A stretch of DNA of 14,914 nt. Origin: Sulfurospirillum sp964441765 (GTDB taxonomy: Bacteria; Campylobacterota; Campylobacteria; Campylobacterales; Sulfurospirillaceae). Positions within the stretch are counted from its first letter, which is position 1, and each line of letters opens with the position of its first letter. Made by a program: the position numbers and the translations under genes. Below the pieces are notes generated by a model. That model was given only the letters and a program-made list of their open reading frames with translations. It ran no database searches and had not been told where the DNA came from. This document shows, in pieces, positions 1 to 7,222 of this stretch. The stretch spans positions 1 to 14,914 of the forward strand of contig CAYTVI010000048.1 in NCBI GenBank assembly GCA_964441765.1, in the 5' to 3' direction.

Positions 1-245
1 AGGTCAAGCAAGCCAAAAGGGGTATCAAGTGGATTGACACGGACAGCCGTTTCGATATTTTTGTAGGTAAAGTGTTGCAGGGCATGAAAGACCATCATGC
101 GAGCTGTATCTTTTTCAGCCAAAGCAACAGAGTCTTCCAAGTCAAACATCACAGTATCTGGCTTATAAATGAAGGCGTTACAGACCATGCCCGTGTTAGA
201 ACCTGGAACAAAGAGCATACTTCTTCGTAATTTTTGCTTCATCAT
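1..245 (-). CDS. citE: Citrate lyase beta subunit, N-terminal part (runs off left edge)
   Basis: The first 81 codons are present. CitE is the citryl-ACP lyase subunit of citrate lyase; it splits citryl-S-ACP into oxaloacetate and acetyl-ACP in the cytoplasm. The N-terminus reads MMKQKLRRSMLFVPGSN, and the RS-x-LFVPG motif near residues 8-15 is typical of the CitE/HpcH-HpaI aldolase family, followed by the MFDLEDSVA segment with its acidic metal-site region. The start ATG overlaps the citD stop in an ATGA junction; a second ATG directly follows, so the start is 245 or 242. It is the last visible gene of the abrB-like-citC-citD-citE operon; citF would be expected beyond the left edge. The family call is secure; the rest of the gene cannot be seen. 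Confidence 0.93.
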   Translation of the reverse strand, partial: MMKQKLRRSMLFVPGSNTGMVCNAFIYKPDTVMFDLEDSVALAEKDTARMMVFHALQHFTYKNIETAVRVNPLDTPFGLLD

Positions 246-538
246 AGCACACTCCAATCAGGCTCATTAATGCCATAAGCGCGTAAAATAGCCGCTTGAA
301 CACGTGCTTTTATCACATAATCAAGTGCACCTTTATCTTGCACGATAAGCTTGATTCCTTTTGCGTTAAGCGCCATTGCACTTTGCTCAATCGTCGCTTT
401 AATCGCATCGGCGTAGATTTCATACACCGTGCTTTCAAGTTCTATCTCAATTCCCTCACACTCAAAAGGAATAACCCTGACAAAAAGATCACTCGATTCT
501 AGTGTTCCAGCATGTGCTGGTTCTACTTTTTTATTCAT
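242..538 (-). CDS. citD: Citrate lyase acyl carrier protein (gamma subunit)
   Basis: 98 residues, the normal CitD length. CitD carries the 2'-(5''-phosphoribosyl)-3'-dephospho-CoA prosthetic group through which acetyl and citryl groups pass between CitF and CitE. The AGTLESSD motif at residues 10-17 contains the attachment serine; by comparison with characterised CitD this is Ser15. A DKGALDYVIKAR stretch in the C-terminal half also matches the family. It overlaps citC upstream and citE downstream by ATGA junctions, which suggests translational coupling. Attaching the prosthetic group needs CitX and CitG, which are not in this window. Confidence 0.96.
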   Translation of the reverse strand: MNKKVEPAHAGTLESSDLFVRVIPFECEGIEIELESTVYEIYADAIKATIEQSAMALNAKGIKLIVQDKGALDYVIKARVQAAILRAYGINEPDWSVL

Positions 539-1551
539 CTCTTATCCTCGTGTGTCAATAACATTTTTTCTATCAATGCATACGTAGATGAAGGAACTAA
601 ATGGCGTATCTCTTCCATCTTGCCCTCTTGCATCAACTTTCTCACTCTTGAAGCCGAAATAGGCTCGCTCTTATACTCAATACGCTCAAGTTCTACCACT
701 TCAATGGCAGGTGAAGTGCTAGGACGTGAAAGTATTTTTTTCATCTGCTGATTATATTCATTGGTCACCACACACAAAGGTTCTTTACCCACAAAACGAT
801 GCGTGATGCCAAGCTCTGGCGCGATATGATTGCGAAAAATATTCAAATCAAGCTCCGTGAATAAAGCATCAACTTGCCCCTTATCTTTAATAAAATAAGT
901 CGGAAATGTCGCTTTAGAGATAATATAATCCGACCCCTCATGAATCGTAAGATTTTGAAGATGCGCCAATCCTTCACAAATGAGCCGATACCGCTCCTTG
1001 AAAGGAAAATAAGAAGCATCTTCTTTCACCACAAACAGATGCACCCACGAAGAACGCTCACACGCACGTTCAACCAAATAGCGATGCCCTAAGGTAAAAG
1101 GATTGCAGTTCATCACAACACTTCCAACAATCTCTCCACTGTGCCTAAGCTTTCGTAACCGTTTTTTATAGTGCTCAATGTTATAGCGATTTTCCATCAA
1201 AACAACTTTATTGCTTGCATATTCGATTACTTTAAAGCCACACGATTCAAAAATCTCTTCATAAAGAGGTTTGGTAAATAAAAAAAGTTCATCTCTTCCC
1301 TGCTCATACGCAACTTTAAGCAACTCACTCATCAAAGAAAGTGCTACGCCTTCTCCCCTAAAAGAATCATCAATCGCAATATTTTTAAGCACTCTTCCTG
1401 CAATGCCTCCACATGCAACGATTTCACTGTTTTCCTCAGCAATCACAAACAGTTCCACATCTGAAGAATAATCAAGCGCCATCCGCTCTAAAAAATCTTT
1501 AATCTTTTGTAAGCGAATCGTACTGCTAGGCATTACATGAGAAAAAACCAT
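535..1551 (-). CDS. citC: [Citrate (pro-3S)-lyase] ligase
   Basis: 338 residues, usual family length. CitC uses ATP and acetate to acetylate the thiol of the CitD prosthetic group, turning inactive HS-lyase into active acetyl-lyase. Residues about 30-120 form a GNAT-like domain (FRGEGVALSLM at 64-74, LYEEIFESCGF at 96-106). Residues about 140-335 form the nucleotidyltransferase domain with the HxGH-type motif NPFTLGH at 150-156 and the second signature ISASRVRKL at 298-306. Both catalytic motifs look intact. The ATG lies one base after the stop of the AbrB-like gene and the end overlaps citD, so it sits inside a tight operon. Confidence 0.96.
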   Translation of the reverse strand: MVFSHVMPSSTIRLQKIKDFLERMALDYSSDVELFVIAEENSEIVACGGIAGRVLKNIAIDDSFRGEGVALSLMSELLKVAYEQGRDELFLFTKPLYEEIFESCGFKVIEYASNKVVLMENRYNIEHYKKRLRKLRHSGEIVGSVVMNCNPFTLGHRYLVERACERSSWVHLFVVKEDASYFPFKERYRLICEGLAHLQNLTIHEGSDYIISKATFPTYFIKDKGQVDALFTELDLNIFRNHIAPELGITHRFVGKEPLCVVTNEYNQQMKKILSRPSTSPAIEVVELERIEYKSEPISASRVRKLMQEGKMEEIRHLVPSSTYALIEKMLLTHEDKR

Positions 1552-1552
1552 G

Positions 1553-2599
1553 TTACACTTTCTTCACAAAACGAATCAAAATCGGAGAGATACCGATAAC
1601 CAAAAAAAGTCGTACAATATGATGCAATGCCACATACGGTAAATTTGCACCCACCACAATAGCAATAAGATTCATCTCCGCTTGCCCACCAGGAGCAAAT
1701 GCGAGTAAAATGGAGAGTAATGAAAAATCCGTCATCCAAGAAACCACGCTGACAAAGAGCACACACACCACCGTTAAAATAAGAAAATACCCTAATGTTT
1801 GCCCAAAAACACGAAACATCTCTTTACATGTAATACCTACAAAAGCAAATCCAACCGTTGTTCCAAGAATAAGCTGTATGACATTGAGGACTTCAGTAGG
1901 TGGTCGTGAGTGAATCAGCCCAGCACCATACGTCACAACGCCTATGAGCATAGGAACAATCAGCGTTCCCCCTGAAATTTTGAACCGTGTGGCTATCTTC
2001 CATCCTACCATTGCCAGTACAAAAATCCAAAGCATATCCCATACATTGGTCTGCACAAGTGGCTGTGTAATGCCTCCTCTTCCATCTAAAGAAATATGCC
2101 CAATATGCTCTATCAAAAAAGGAAAAAGCAACATCATAAAGAGTAGCCGAGAGGCTTGTGTGATGATAACTTTGTACAAATCAAGATTAAAAGCTTCCGC
2201 TAAAGAGGTCATCTCTAAAAGTCCTCCTGGCATCGCAGAAAAATAAGCTGTATAGGTGTCAAATTTTAAAACTTTGGTGTAGTACCACATCCCACACACT
2301 GTTATGATTAGGACAAACGGAAAAATCAATAAAAGGCTAGAGAGAAAATCAAGTAAGTAGTGCAAAATTTCGGGTTTAAACGCACTTCCGATAGTAATGC
2401 CCAAAATCGCACGAGATGGCGCTGAAAAACGCTTAGGTGAAGCTAATGTAAAAAAAGAAAAACGCCCTGCGATGATAATCGCTAAAATAGAACCTAAAAG
2501 CCATGGCATAGGAGCATGAAAAAATTTCAAAATCATCACCCCGCATAAGGCGATGAAAAGAGAAGTCATGATGGGTAAAAATCTTTTAAGCCATTGCAT
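1553..2599 (-). CDS. AbrB-family (PF05145) integral membrane protein, first gene of the citrate lyase operon
   Basis: About 348 residues, nearly all hydrophobic, with about 10 membrane segments. The protein is an internal duplication, as in the Gneg_AbrB_dup family: APMPWLLGSIL and its partner GGTLIVPMLIG, then MPGGLLEMTSLA and its partner APGGQAEMNLIA, each followed by a helix carrying a conserved arginine (ASRLLFM, IVRLFLV). The family is often misnamed 'ammonia monooxygenase' or 'AbrB regulator'; its function is poorly known and a transport role is only inferred. I prefer the start at 2599 (MQWLKRF). The alternative ATG at 2614 lacks a Shine-Dalgarno and overlaps a promoter-type motif, while GGATGG lies about 8 bases before 2599. 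It is co-transcribed with citC, so a role in citrate fermentation, such as moving an organic acid, is plausible but unproven. Confidence 0.82.
   Translation of the reverse strand: MQWLKRFLPIMTSLFIALCGVMILKFFHAPMPWLLGSILAIIIAGRFSFFTLASPKRFSAPSRAILGITIGSAFKPEILHYLLDFLSSLLLIFPFVLIITVCGMWYYTKVLKFDTYTAYFSAMPGGLLEMTSLAEAFNLDLYKVIITQASRLLFMMLLFPFLIEHIGHISLDGRGGITQPLVQTNVWDMLWIFVLAMVGWKIATRFKISGGTLIVPMLIGVVTYGAGLIHSRPPTEVLNVIQLILGTTVGFAFVGITCKEMFRVFGQTLGYFLILTVVCVLFVSVVSWMTDFSLLSILLAFAPGGQAEMNLIAIVVGANLPYVALHHIVRLFLVIGISPILIRFVKKV
1824..1833. repeat. TTACATGTAA palindrome, copy 1 (in the AbrB-like gene)
   Basis: Exact copy inside the coding region, where it encodes part of Ile-Thr-Cys-Lys-Glu-Met. 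It belongs to an 18-bp stretch repeated in citA. Confidence 0.6.
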
Positions 2600-2611
2600 C
2601 TCACATCCATC

Positions 2612-2629
2612 CATTTTGGGGTATAAAGT
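2612..2629 (-). promoter_or_regulatory. Third, looser copy of the shared cit/tct motif
   Basis: The top strand reads CATTTTGGGGTATAAAGT. This matches the tct copy at 8297-8313 (CATTTTGTGTATAAAGT) apart from one extra base and one substitution. It overlaps the upstream ATG candidate of the AbrB-like gene. It could be a secondary regulator site or a chance resemblance. Confidence 0.3.
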
Positions 2630-2670
2630 TGTGTGATTTTACCTTTTTCTTCATTAATTCCATATAATAA

Positions 2671-2705
2671 AAAATAGCTCAAAATAGCGTATTTATGGCT
2701 ATTTT
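2671..2705. repeat. AAAATAGC direct and inverted repeats in the cit/citA divergent promoter region
   Basis: AAAATAGC occurs at 2671-2678 and 2681-2688, exactly 10 bp (about one helical turn) apart. Its inverse GCTATTTT lies at 2698-2705. The second and third copies make an 8-bp perfect inverted repeat with a 9-bp spacer that runs into the shared motif at 2694-2716. Phased repeats of this kind suit an operator for a dimeric regulator; CitB is the obvious candidate by position. Confidence 0.45.
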
Positions 2706-2716
2706 GTGCATAAAGT
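2694..2716 (-). promoter_or_regulatory. Putative CitB operator/activator site upstream of the lyase operon
   Basis: This 23-bp stretch (core ATTTTGTGCATAAAGT on the top strand) is identical at 20 of 23 positions to 8291-8313 upstream of tctC. Both lie in the same orientation to their operon: about 95 bp before the AbrB-gene start at 2599 and 92 bp before tctC. Shared sequence with shared geometry upstream of two functionally linked operons suggests one regulator, most simply the adjacent CitB. Confidence 0.55.
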
Positions 2717-2825
2717 TCTTTCTGTCGATTAAGCGTAACTTTTACACCCAGCGCACAAAGAAGTCATTCAAAAAAAGTTAAGCTTTAGAAAGGTATTCCC
2801 TCACAAGAATTAAGAAAATGTAAGA

Positions 2826-2869
2826 TAAAATCGCTCTAAACAATAGCTCTATTTGAGTGAATTTTTCAC
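2826..2869 (+). promoter_or_regulatory. citA: Candidate citA promoter and GTGA-N5-TCAC inverted repeat
   Basis: A TAAAAT -10-like box lies at 2826-2831, within an AAGATAAAAT run. Downstream at 2857-2869 is GTGAATTTTTCAC, a 5-bp inverted repeat with a 3-bp centre that would lie in the citA leader. The citA Shine-Dalgarno AAGGAAG follows at 2885-2891. The -10 call is weak; the inverted repeat is visible but its role is unknown. Confidence 0.3.
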
Positions 2870-2897
2870 ATTTTATCTCATTTCAAGGAAGCTTCTT

Positions 2898-4487
2898 ATG
2901 ACTTCTGTGCTTGGTAAATTTTCTTTTTTAAAAGAGGGATTGCTTCCTAAACTTCTTCTTTTTTCAACCATGTTAGTGATTGCCACATTAATTACCTTCA
3001 GCCTTTTTTTAAGTACTATTTTCAAAGAGATTATGGAAGAGCAAATAGGCGAACGTGCTCTTGCTATTTCAAAAACCATCTCAATGATGCCAGAAGTGAT
3101 TGAACTGGTTGAGACAAAAGACCCTCAAGGAAAATTACAAGAGAGTATTTTGCACATTCAACGCAATATTGATGCACAATTTATCGTGATTGGCGATACA
3201 AACTCCATGCGTCTAACCCATCCCATAGAAGAGCGTATTGGAGAAAAAATGGTGGGAGAAGACAACGATAAAGCGCTTCAATTTGGGCTTTATTATATTT
3301 CAAAATCTGTAGGAACGCTTGGTCCTTCCATCAGAGGGAAGTCGCCTATTTTTAACCTCAATGGTGAGATTATTGGAATTGTCTCCGTTGGATATTTAGA
3401 AAAAAAAGTCAGGCAAATCACAGAACAATATCACACTCAGTTTCTCAGCTACCTCTACATAGCACTAGCCATCACTATTTTGATGGCATTTTTACTCTCA
3501 CGCAAAATCAAAAGCTCTTTATTGGGGTATGAACCTAAAGAAATTAGCCGCCTATTTTTAGAAAAAGAGGCGATTTTAAACTCTGTCAAAGAAGCTATCA
3601 TCGCGACCAATAAAGAAGGGGTCATTCGTGTTTGTAATCAAGTGGCTAAAACATACTTCAATATTGACGCACAGAGCAAAACACCACCTACAGAACTACA
3701 TACATTTTTAATTACATGTAAAGAGATGAAAGATGCCTCGATTGAGATTGAAGGGGTGGATTATATTTGCAATCTCTCGCCCATTATTCAAGATAATATT
3801 ACCATTGGCATGGTGGCAAGTTGTCGTAAAAAAGAGGAGATTGATGCGATTGTGTGGGAACTGACACGTGTTAAACAATACTCTGAGCGGTTACGTGAGA
3901 AAAAACATGAATTTTCAAATCTTTTGCATCTTATCTCAGGGCACATCCAAATTGGAGAATACGACAAAGCCATAGCCCTCATTTGTGAAGACCATCTTCC
4001 TGATGAAAAAATCATTGAACAGTTTCAACATCTCATTCATGACCCTATCATTGCCTCTATTTTTATCGGCAAGTATTACTTTGCGTTTGATAAAGGAGTT
4101 AAAATTCTCCTAGACGAAAACAGTTCCATCCAAGAACCGATTGCGCCCTCCATCTCTAAACATTTTCTCACTATTTTGGGCAACATCATCAACAATGCAA
4201 TTGATGCTTCAATAAATTCGCAGAACAAAGAGGTAACACTCTTTGCAACTGATCTTGGCAATGACATCATTTTTGAAATCGAAGATTCTGGTGGGGGTAT
4301 CGATGAGGCACTGAAGGAAAAGATTTTTGAAAAAGGTTTTTCCACCAAAGGAGAATTGCACAGTGGGTATGGGCTCTTTTTTGTCAAAAGTACTTTAGAA
4401 CAATTAGGTGGCTTTGTATCCATTGGCAAAGGAAATTATGGTACTATTATTACCATTCATATTCCAAAAGGTCTCCCTCATGCTTAA
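2898..4487 (+). CDS. citA: CitA/DcuS-type sensor histidine kinase, probably citrate-sensing
   Basis: 529 residues from the ATG at 2898, chosen because AAGGAAG lies 6 bases upstream; the reading frame also extends back to a TTG at 2853. Layout: membrane helix at about 17-41, periplasmic PAS (PDC-like) sensor at about 45-175, second helix at about 182-201, a cytoplasmic PAS region at about 220-310, then the kinase. The sensor keeps R105-x-x-H108 (MRLTHP) and R146-G-K148 (PSIRGKSP); in the family the R-G-K pair marks citrate-binding CitA more than C4-dicarboxylate DcuS. The phospho-acceptor is His337 in KKHEFSNLLHLISG. The N box is GNIINNAIDAS (428-438), with ATP-lid motifs IEDSGGGI and HSGYGLFFV. 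It overlaps the citB start by 8 bp. It probably senses external citrate and phosphorylates CitB. Confidence 0.92.
   Translation: MTSVLGKFSFLKEGLLPKLLLFSTMLVIATLITFSLFLSTIFKEIMEEQIGERALAISKTISMMPEVIELVETKDPQGKLQESILHIQRNIDAQFIVIGDTNSMRLTHPIEERIGEKMVGEDNDKALQFGLYYISKSVGTLGPSIRGKSPIFNLNGEIIGIVSVGYLEKKVRQITEQYHTQFLSYLYIALAITILMAFLLSRKIKSSLLGYEPKEISRLFLEKEAILNSVKEAIIATNKEGVIRVCNQVAKTYFNIDAQSKTPPTELHTFLITCKEMKDASIEIEGVDYICNLSPIIQDNITIGMVASCRKKEEIDAIVWELTRVKQYSERLREKKHEFSNLLHLISGHIQIGEYDKAIALICEDHLPDEKIIEQFQHLIHDPIIASIFIGKYYFAFDKGVKILLDENSSIQEPIAPSISKHFLTILGNIINNAIDASINSQNKEVTLFATDLGNDIIFEIEDSGGGIDEALKEKIFEKGFSTKGELHSGYGLFFVKSTLEQLGGFVSIGKGNYGTIITIHIPKGLPHA
3712..3721. repeat. TTACATGTAA palindrome, copy 2 (in citA)
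   Basis: Exact copy inside citA, encoding part of Ile-Thr-Cys-Lys-Glu-Met in the cytoplasmic PAS region. A near copy (TTACATGTAG) lies in citB at 4927-4936. Confidence 0.6.
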
Positions 4488-5166
4488 AGTGCTCATTGCC
4501 GAAGATGACCCACGCATTGCTCTTTTACATCAAAATATGGTTCAAAAAATTTCTGGATTTGAGGTTGTTTCTATTGCCAATACTATAGCTCAGTTACAAG
4601 AGTACATCACACTTATGGCACCTGATTTACTTCTTTTAGATGTCTATTTTCCCGATGGCAATGGGATTGATTTTTTAGGATGGATGCGACAAAACAATTT
4701 AACAACGGATGTCATTTTAATCACCGCTGCTAAAGAGATGGCTTCTTTAGAAAAATCATTGCGCTATGGTGTTTTTGATTATTTGATTAAGCCTATCATG
4801 TTTTACCGTTTTTCTGCTTCGCTAGAAAAATACCGCGCATACAAAGAAAATGTTTTTACCCAAGAAGAGCTCTCTCAAAGTAAAGTCGATGCGTTTTTAA
4901 ACAAAACCGTCCAAACAAGCAAACCTTTACATGTAGGCTTACCTAAAGGCGTAGATAGTATTACTTTAGAGAAAATTTTATCCGTTTTGCATCACCATGA
5001 CAACTATTTTTCAGCCAGTGAAATAGCAGAGCGTTTAGGAATCAATCGAACAACCGCACGAAGGTATTTGGAGTATTTAGTCTCAGACAGTAAAGTTCAA
5101 GTGGATTCGTTGTATGGCTCGGTAGGTCGTCCTGAGCGAAAATATCGACTCAAGACGACAGAGTAA
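4480..5166 (+). CDS. citB: CitB/DcuR-type response regulator
   Basis: 228 residues from the ATG at 4480 (MLKVLIAEDD), which overlaps the citA stop; the longer in-frame extension back to 4408 lies inside citA and is not credible. The receiver domain spans about 1-120: acidic pocket E8-D9-D10, phospho-acceptor Asp54 (LLLLDVYFPDG), Thr82 and Lys104 (YLIKPI). The C-terminal DNA-binding part has a helix-turn-helix at about 178-202 (SASEIAERLGINRTTARRYL), as in the CitB/DcuR/MalR group. It is probably phosphorylated by CitA and activates the divergent lyase operon and the convergent tct operon, since both share an upstream motif. That regulon is inferred, not shown. Confidence 0.92.
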   Translation: MLKVLIAEDDPRIALLHQNMVQKISGFEVVSIANTIAQLQEYITLMAPDLLLLDVYFPDGNGIDFLGWMRQNNLTTDVILITAAKEMASLEKSLRYGVFDYLIKPIMFYRFSASLEKYRAYKENVFTQEELSQSKVDAFLNKTVQTSKPLHVGLPKGVDSITLEKILSVLHHHDNYFSASEIAERLGINRTTARRYLEYLVSDSKVQVDSLYGSVGRPERKYRLKTTE

Positions 5167-5199
5167 AAAGACTATTTTAAACTCTTAACACGCCTCTAA

Positions 5200-5238
5200 A
5201 GCAAAGCTCCAAAGACTACGCTAACGCTGAGCTTTGCT
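5200..5238. terminator. Inverted repeat between convergent citB and tctA; possible weak bidirectional terminator
   Basis: AGCAAAGCTC (5200-5209) pairs perfectly with GAGCTTTGCT (5229-5238) across a 19-nt loop. A smaller GGTGC/GCACC pair follows at 5240-5258. Position between two convergent stops suits termination, but neither side has a clean T-tract, so Rho-independent function is doubtful. Confidence 0.35.
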
Positions 5239-5268
5239 CGGTGCAATGCCCACGCACCTTTAGTGCTT

Positions 5269-6777
5269 TTATTTTTTAGCTAAAGCGTAACGTTTAGCAA
5301 CCATTTTGGAAATCATCGGCACAAACAAAATAAACAGTGTCAATCCCCACAATATCCAATTAATGGTTCCTTGGAAGAAAATATTAACCTCTCCCCCACT
5401 CATCGCAAATGCACGCCTTAAATTGTCTTCCATAATTCTACCCAATACAAATCCTAAAATCACCGGAGCCATAGGGTAATGTAGCTTTCGTAAAAAATAT
5501 CCCAAAACGCCTAAAATGATGGAGAGCAATAAGGCAAATGTACTCATATTGACCGAATAAACCCCTACAAAGGCGAGTACGATAACGGAGGGAACTAAAA
5601 GCCAGTATGGCACTTGAAGAATCTTCGTAAAGACTCGAACCATTGGGAAGTTAATCACCAAAAGCGCCACATTTCCAATATACATTGAAGCGATGAGTCC
5701 CCAAACCAAGAGCGGTTGTTCCACAAAAAGCATGGGACCTGGATTGATGTTATACAGCATCAAAGCGCCCAAAAGAACTGCCGTGGTTCCACTTCCAGGC
5801 ACGCCAAGGGTGAGCATCGGAATAAGCGCTCCACCTGCACAGGCATTGTTAGCAGATTCAGGTGCAGCAAGTCCTCTCATATCCCCTTTTCCAAACGTTC
5901 CTTCTTTGTCAGAAATCTTCTGCGCAATCGTGTATGAAACAGCACTTGCTATCGAGGCTCCCGTTCCAGGAAGTACACCCACAATAAAACCAATAATGGA
6001 AGATCGAACCATTGTCCACTTACAGTATAAAAGCTCTTTAACTGTTACGTACACCCGTGTGATTTTTGGCATTTCAAAATCTGCACTGCTATGATGTTCC
6101 AACATCAGCATGATTTCACTCACTGCAAAAAATCCAACGATAACAATTAAAAATTCAAAACCATCAAACAATTCTGCTTCACCAAACGTAAAACGAAGCA
6201 CTCCTGTTGTTGAATCAACACCCACAACACCTACCGCAAGTCCTACCGCAACACCGATTAAACTTTTGGCTGGATTTGAGCCCATCAGTGCAGAAATCGT
6301 AGCAAATGCAAAAATCATTAAAACAAAATATTCAGACGGTCCAAAATAAATGGCAACACTTGCTAACATTGGAGCAAAAAAAGTAAGCCCTACAATAGCA
6401 ATCGTTCCCCCAATAAATGAAGCCACACCTGAGAGCGCAAGAGCAGGACCTGCTAGTCCTTTTTGTGCCATCGGATACCCATCTAAACACGTAAACACTG
6501 CTCCCGCATCTCCTGGTACATTGAGCAGAATACTTGAAATCCTTCCTCCAAATTCAGCCCCATAATAAATCCCTGCCAGCATAATCAGCGAAGACTCAAC
6601 GGGAAGTCCTAAGGTGTAACAAATAGGCAATAAAATAGCCACGCCATTAATAGGCCCAAGTCCTGGGAGTGCACCAAAAAGTGTTCCTAGTAAACACCCT
6701 AGTACAATTAAAAAAAGATGTAAAGGTGTGGTTGCGACCGCAAAACCACTCATCAAAGATGTTAAAACTTCCATCAT
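5269..6777 (-). CDS. tctA: Tripartite tricarboxylate transporter, large permease subunit TctA
   Basis: 502 residues, normal for TctA, with about 12 membrane helices. TctA forms the membrane pathway and takes citrate or a related tricarboxylate from the binding protein TctC, driven by an ion gradient. Family motifs are clear: GALPGLGP at 35-42 and its second-half counterpart VLPGTGAS at 268-275, NVPGDAGAVFT at 87-97 and its partner GVPGSGTTAVLLGAL at 325-339. These pairs reflect the internal duplication of the family. The start MMEV follows AGGAG by a few bases, 1 bp after tctB. It is the last gene of tctCBA. The substrate is inferred from the neighbouring citrate genes; family members also carry other carboxylates. 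Confidence 0.95.
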   Translation of the reverse strand: MMEVLTSLMSGFAVATTPLHLFLIVLGCLLGTLFGALPGLGPINGVAILLPICYTLGLPVESSLIMLAGIYYGAEFGGRISSILLNVPGDAGAVFTCLDGYPMAQKGLAGPALALSGVASFIGGTIAIVGLTFFAPMLASVAIYFGPSEYFVLMIFAFATISALMGSNPAKSLIGVAVGLAVGVVGVDSTTGVLRFTFGEAELFDGFEFLIVIVGFFAVSEIMLMLEHHSSADFEMPKITRVYVTVKELLYCKWTMVRSSIIGFIVGVLPGTGASIASAVSYTIAQKISDKEGTFGKGDMRGLAAPESANNACAGGALIPMLTLGVPGSGTTAVLLGALMLYNINPGPMLFVEQPLLVWGLIASMYIGNVALLVINFPMVRVFTKILQVPYWLLVPSVIVLAFVGVYSVNMSTFALLLSIILGVLGYFLRKLHYPMAPVILGFVLGRIMEDNLRRAFAMSGGEVNIFFQGTINWILWGLTLFILFVPMISKMVAKRYALAKK

Positions 6778-6778
6778 C

Positions 6779-7222
6779 TTAGGCTCCTAATAACGTTGAA
6801 AAGATAACACCCATCGGTAAAGGAACTTCAAGGAGAAAACTAAAAATTCCATAAACAACCACACTGACACCAACACCAGAAGCGAGTGCTTGAGATGTCG
6901 TTCCTTTGAAAATACGTGAAATACAAAAGACCAATAATGCTGTTGCTAATAAAAAACCTAGATAATCAAAAGAAAGCTGATAAAGGAACAATAAGACGAC
7001 AATCAAAATGGTCTTAAGGTTGGTATTCAGGTCTGGAAAGTCTGTTTTTTTAGGCTTTGCAATCACAAACAAGGAAAGCACTGCCAAAAGAGCTCCAATC
7101 CCTATAGGAAAAGCAGAGGGACCCAGTGGGTCATACGAAAAAGGAACCTCTAAAGAGATTCCTCCGTACACCATGTAAAGTCCTAAACACAGGAGAAAGA
7201 CTCCAAAAGCTCTATCGATCAT
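6779..7222 (-). CDS. tctB: Tripartite tricarboxylate transporter, small membrane subunit TctB
   Basis: 147 residues with four to five hydrophobic segments (about 6-22, 38-54, 70-86, 88-103, 112-132). The DPLGPSAFP motif at 31-39 and the LEVPLPMG ending near 131-138 are hallmarks of the TctB/DUF1468 family. TctB is the small, poorly conserved membrane partner of TctA and is required for transport in studied systems. Its ATG overlaps the tctC stop (ATGA) and its stop is 1 bp before tctA, so the three subunits are likely translated together. Confidence 0.92.
   Translation of the reverse strand: MIDRAFGVFLLCLGLYMVYGGISLEVPFSYDPLGPSAFPIGIGALLAVLSLFVIAKPKKTDFPDLNTNLKTILIVVLLFLYQLSFDYLGFLLATALLVFCISRIFKGTTSQALASGVGVSVVVYGIFSFLLEVPLPMGVIFSTLLGA

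Noticed and set aside
1533..1766. 77-residue minus-strand reading frame across the citC/AbrB junction
   Set aside because: Out-of-frame shadow of two well-supported genes, with no start context and no family resemblance.
2694..2716. Possible sigma-54 promoter (GG...GC pattern in TATGGC...TGTGCA)
   Set aside because: The GG-to-GC distance is one base too short, the tct copy lacks the GC, and it would point away from the lyase operon.
2857..2869. CRP/FNR-type site upstream of citA (GTGA-N5-TCAC)
   Set aside because: The spacer is 5 rather than 6 bp and the halves do not match TTGAT-N4-ATCAA; kept only as an unassigned inverted repeat.
4408..4479. N-terminal extension of CitB
   Set aside because: It lies wholly inside citA; the receiver domain begins exactly at the ATG at 4480.
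5693..6094. 133-residue plus-strand reading frame opposite tctA
   Set aside because: Pro/Ser-rich antisense shadow, typical of the reverse strand of Gly-rich membrane genes.
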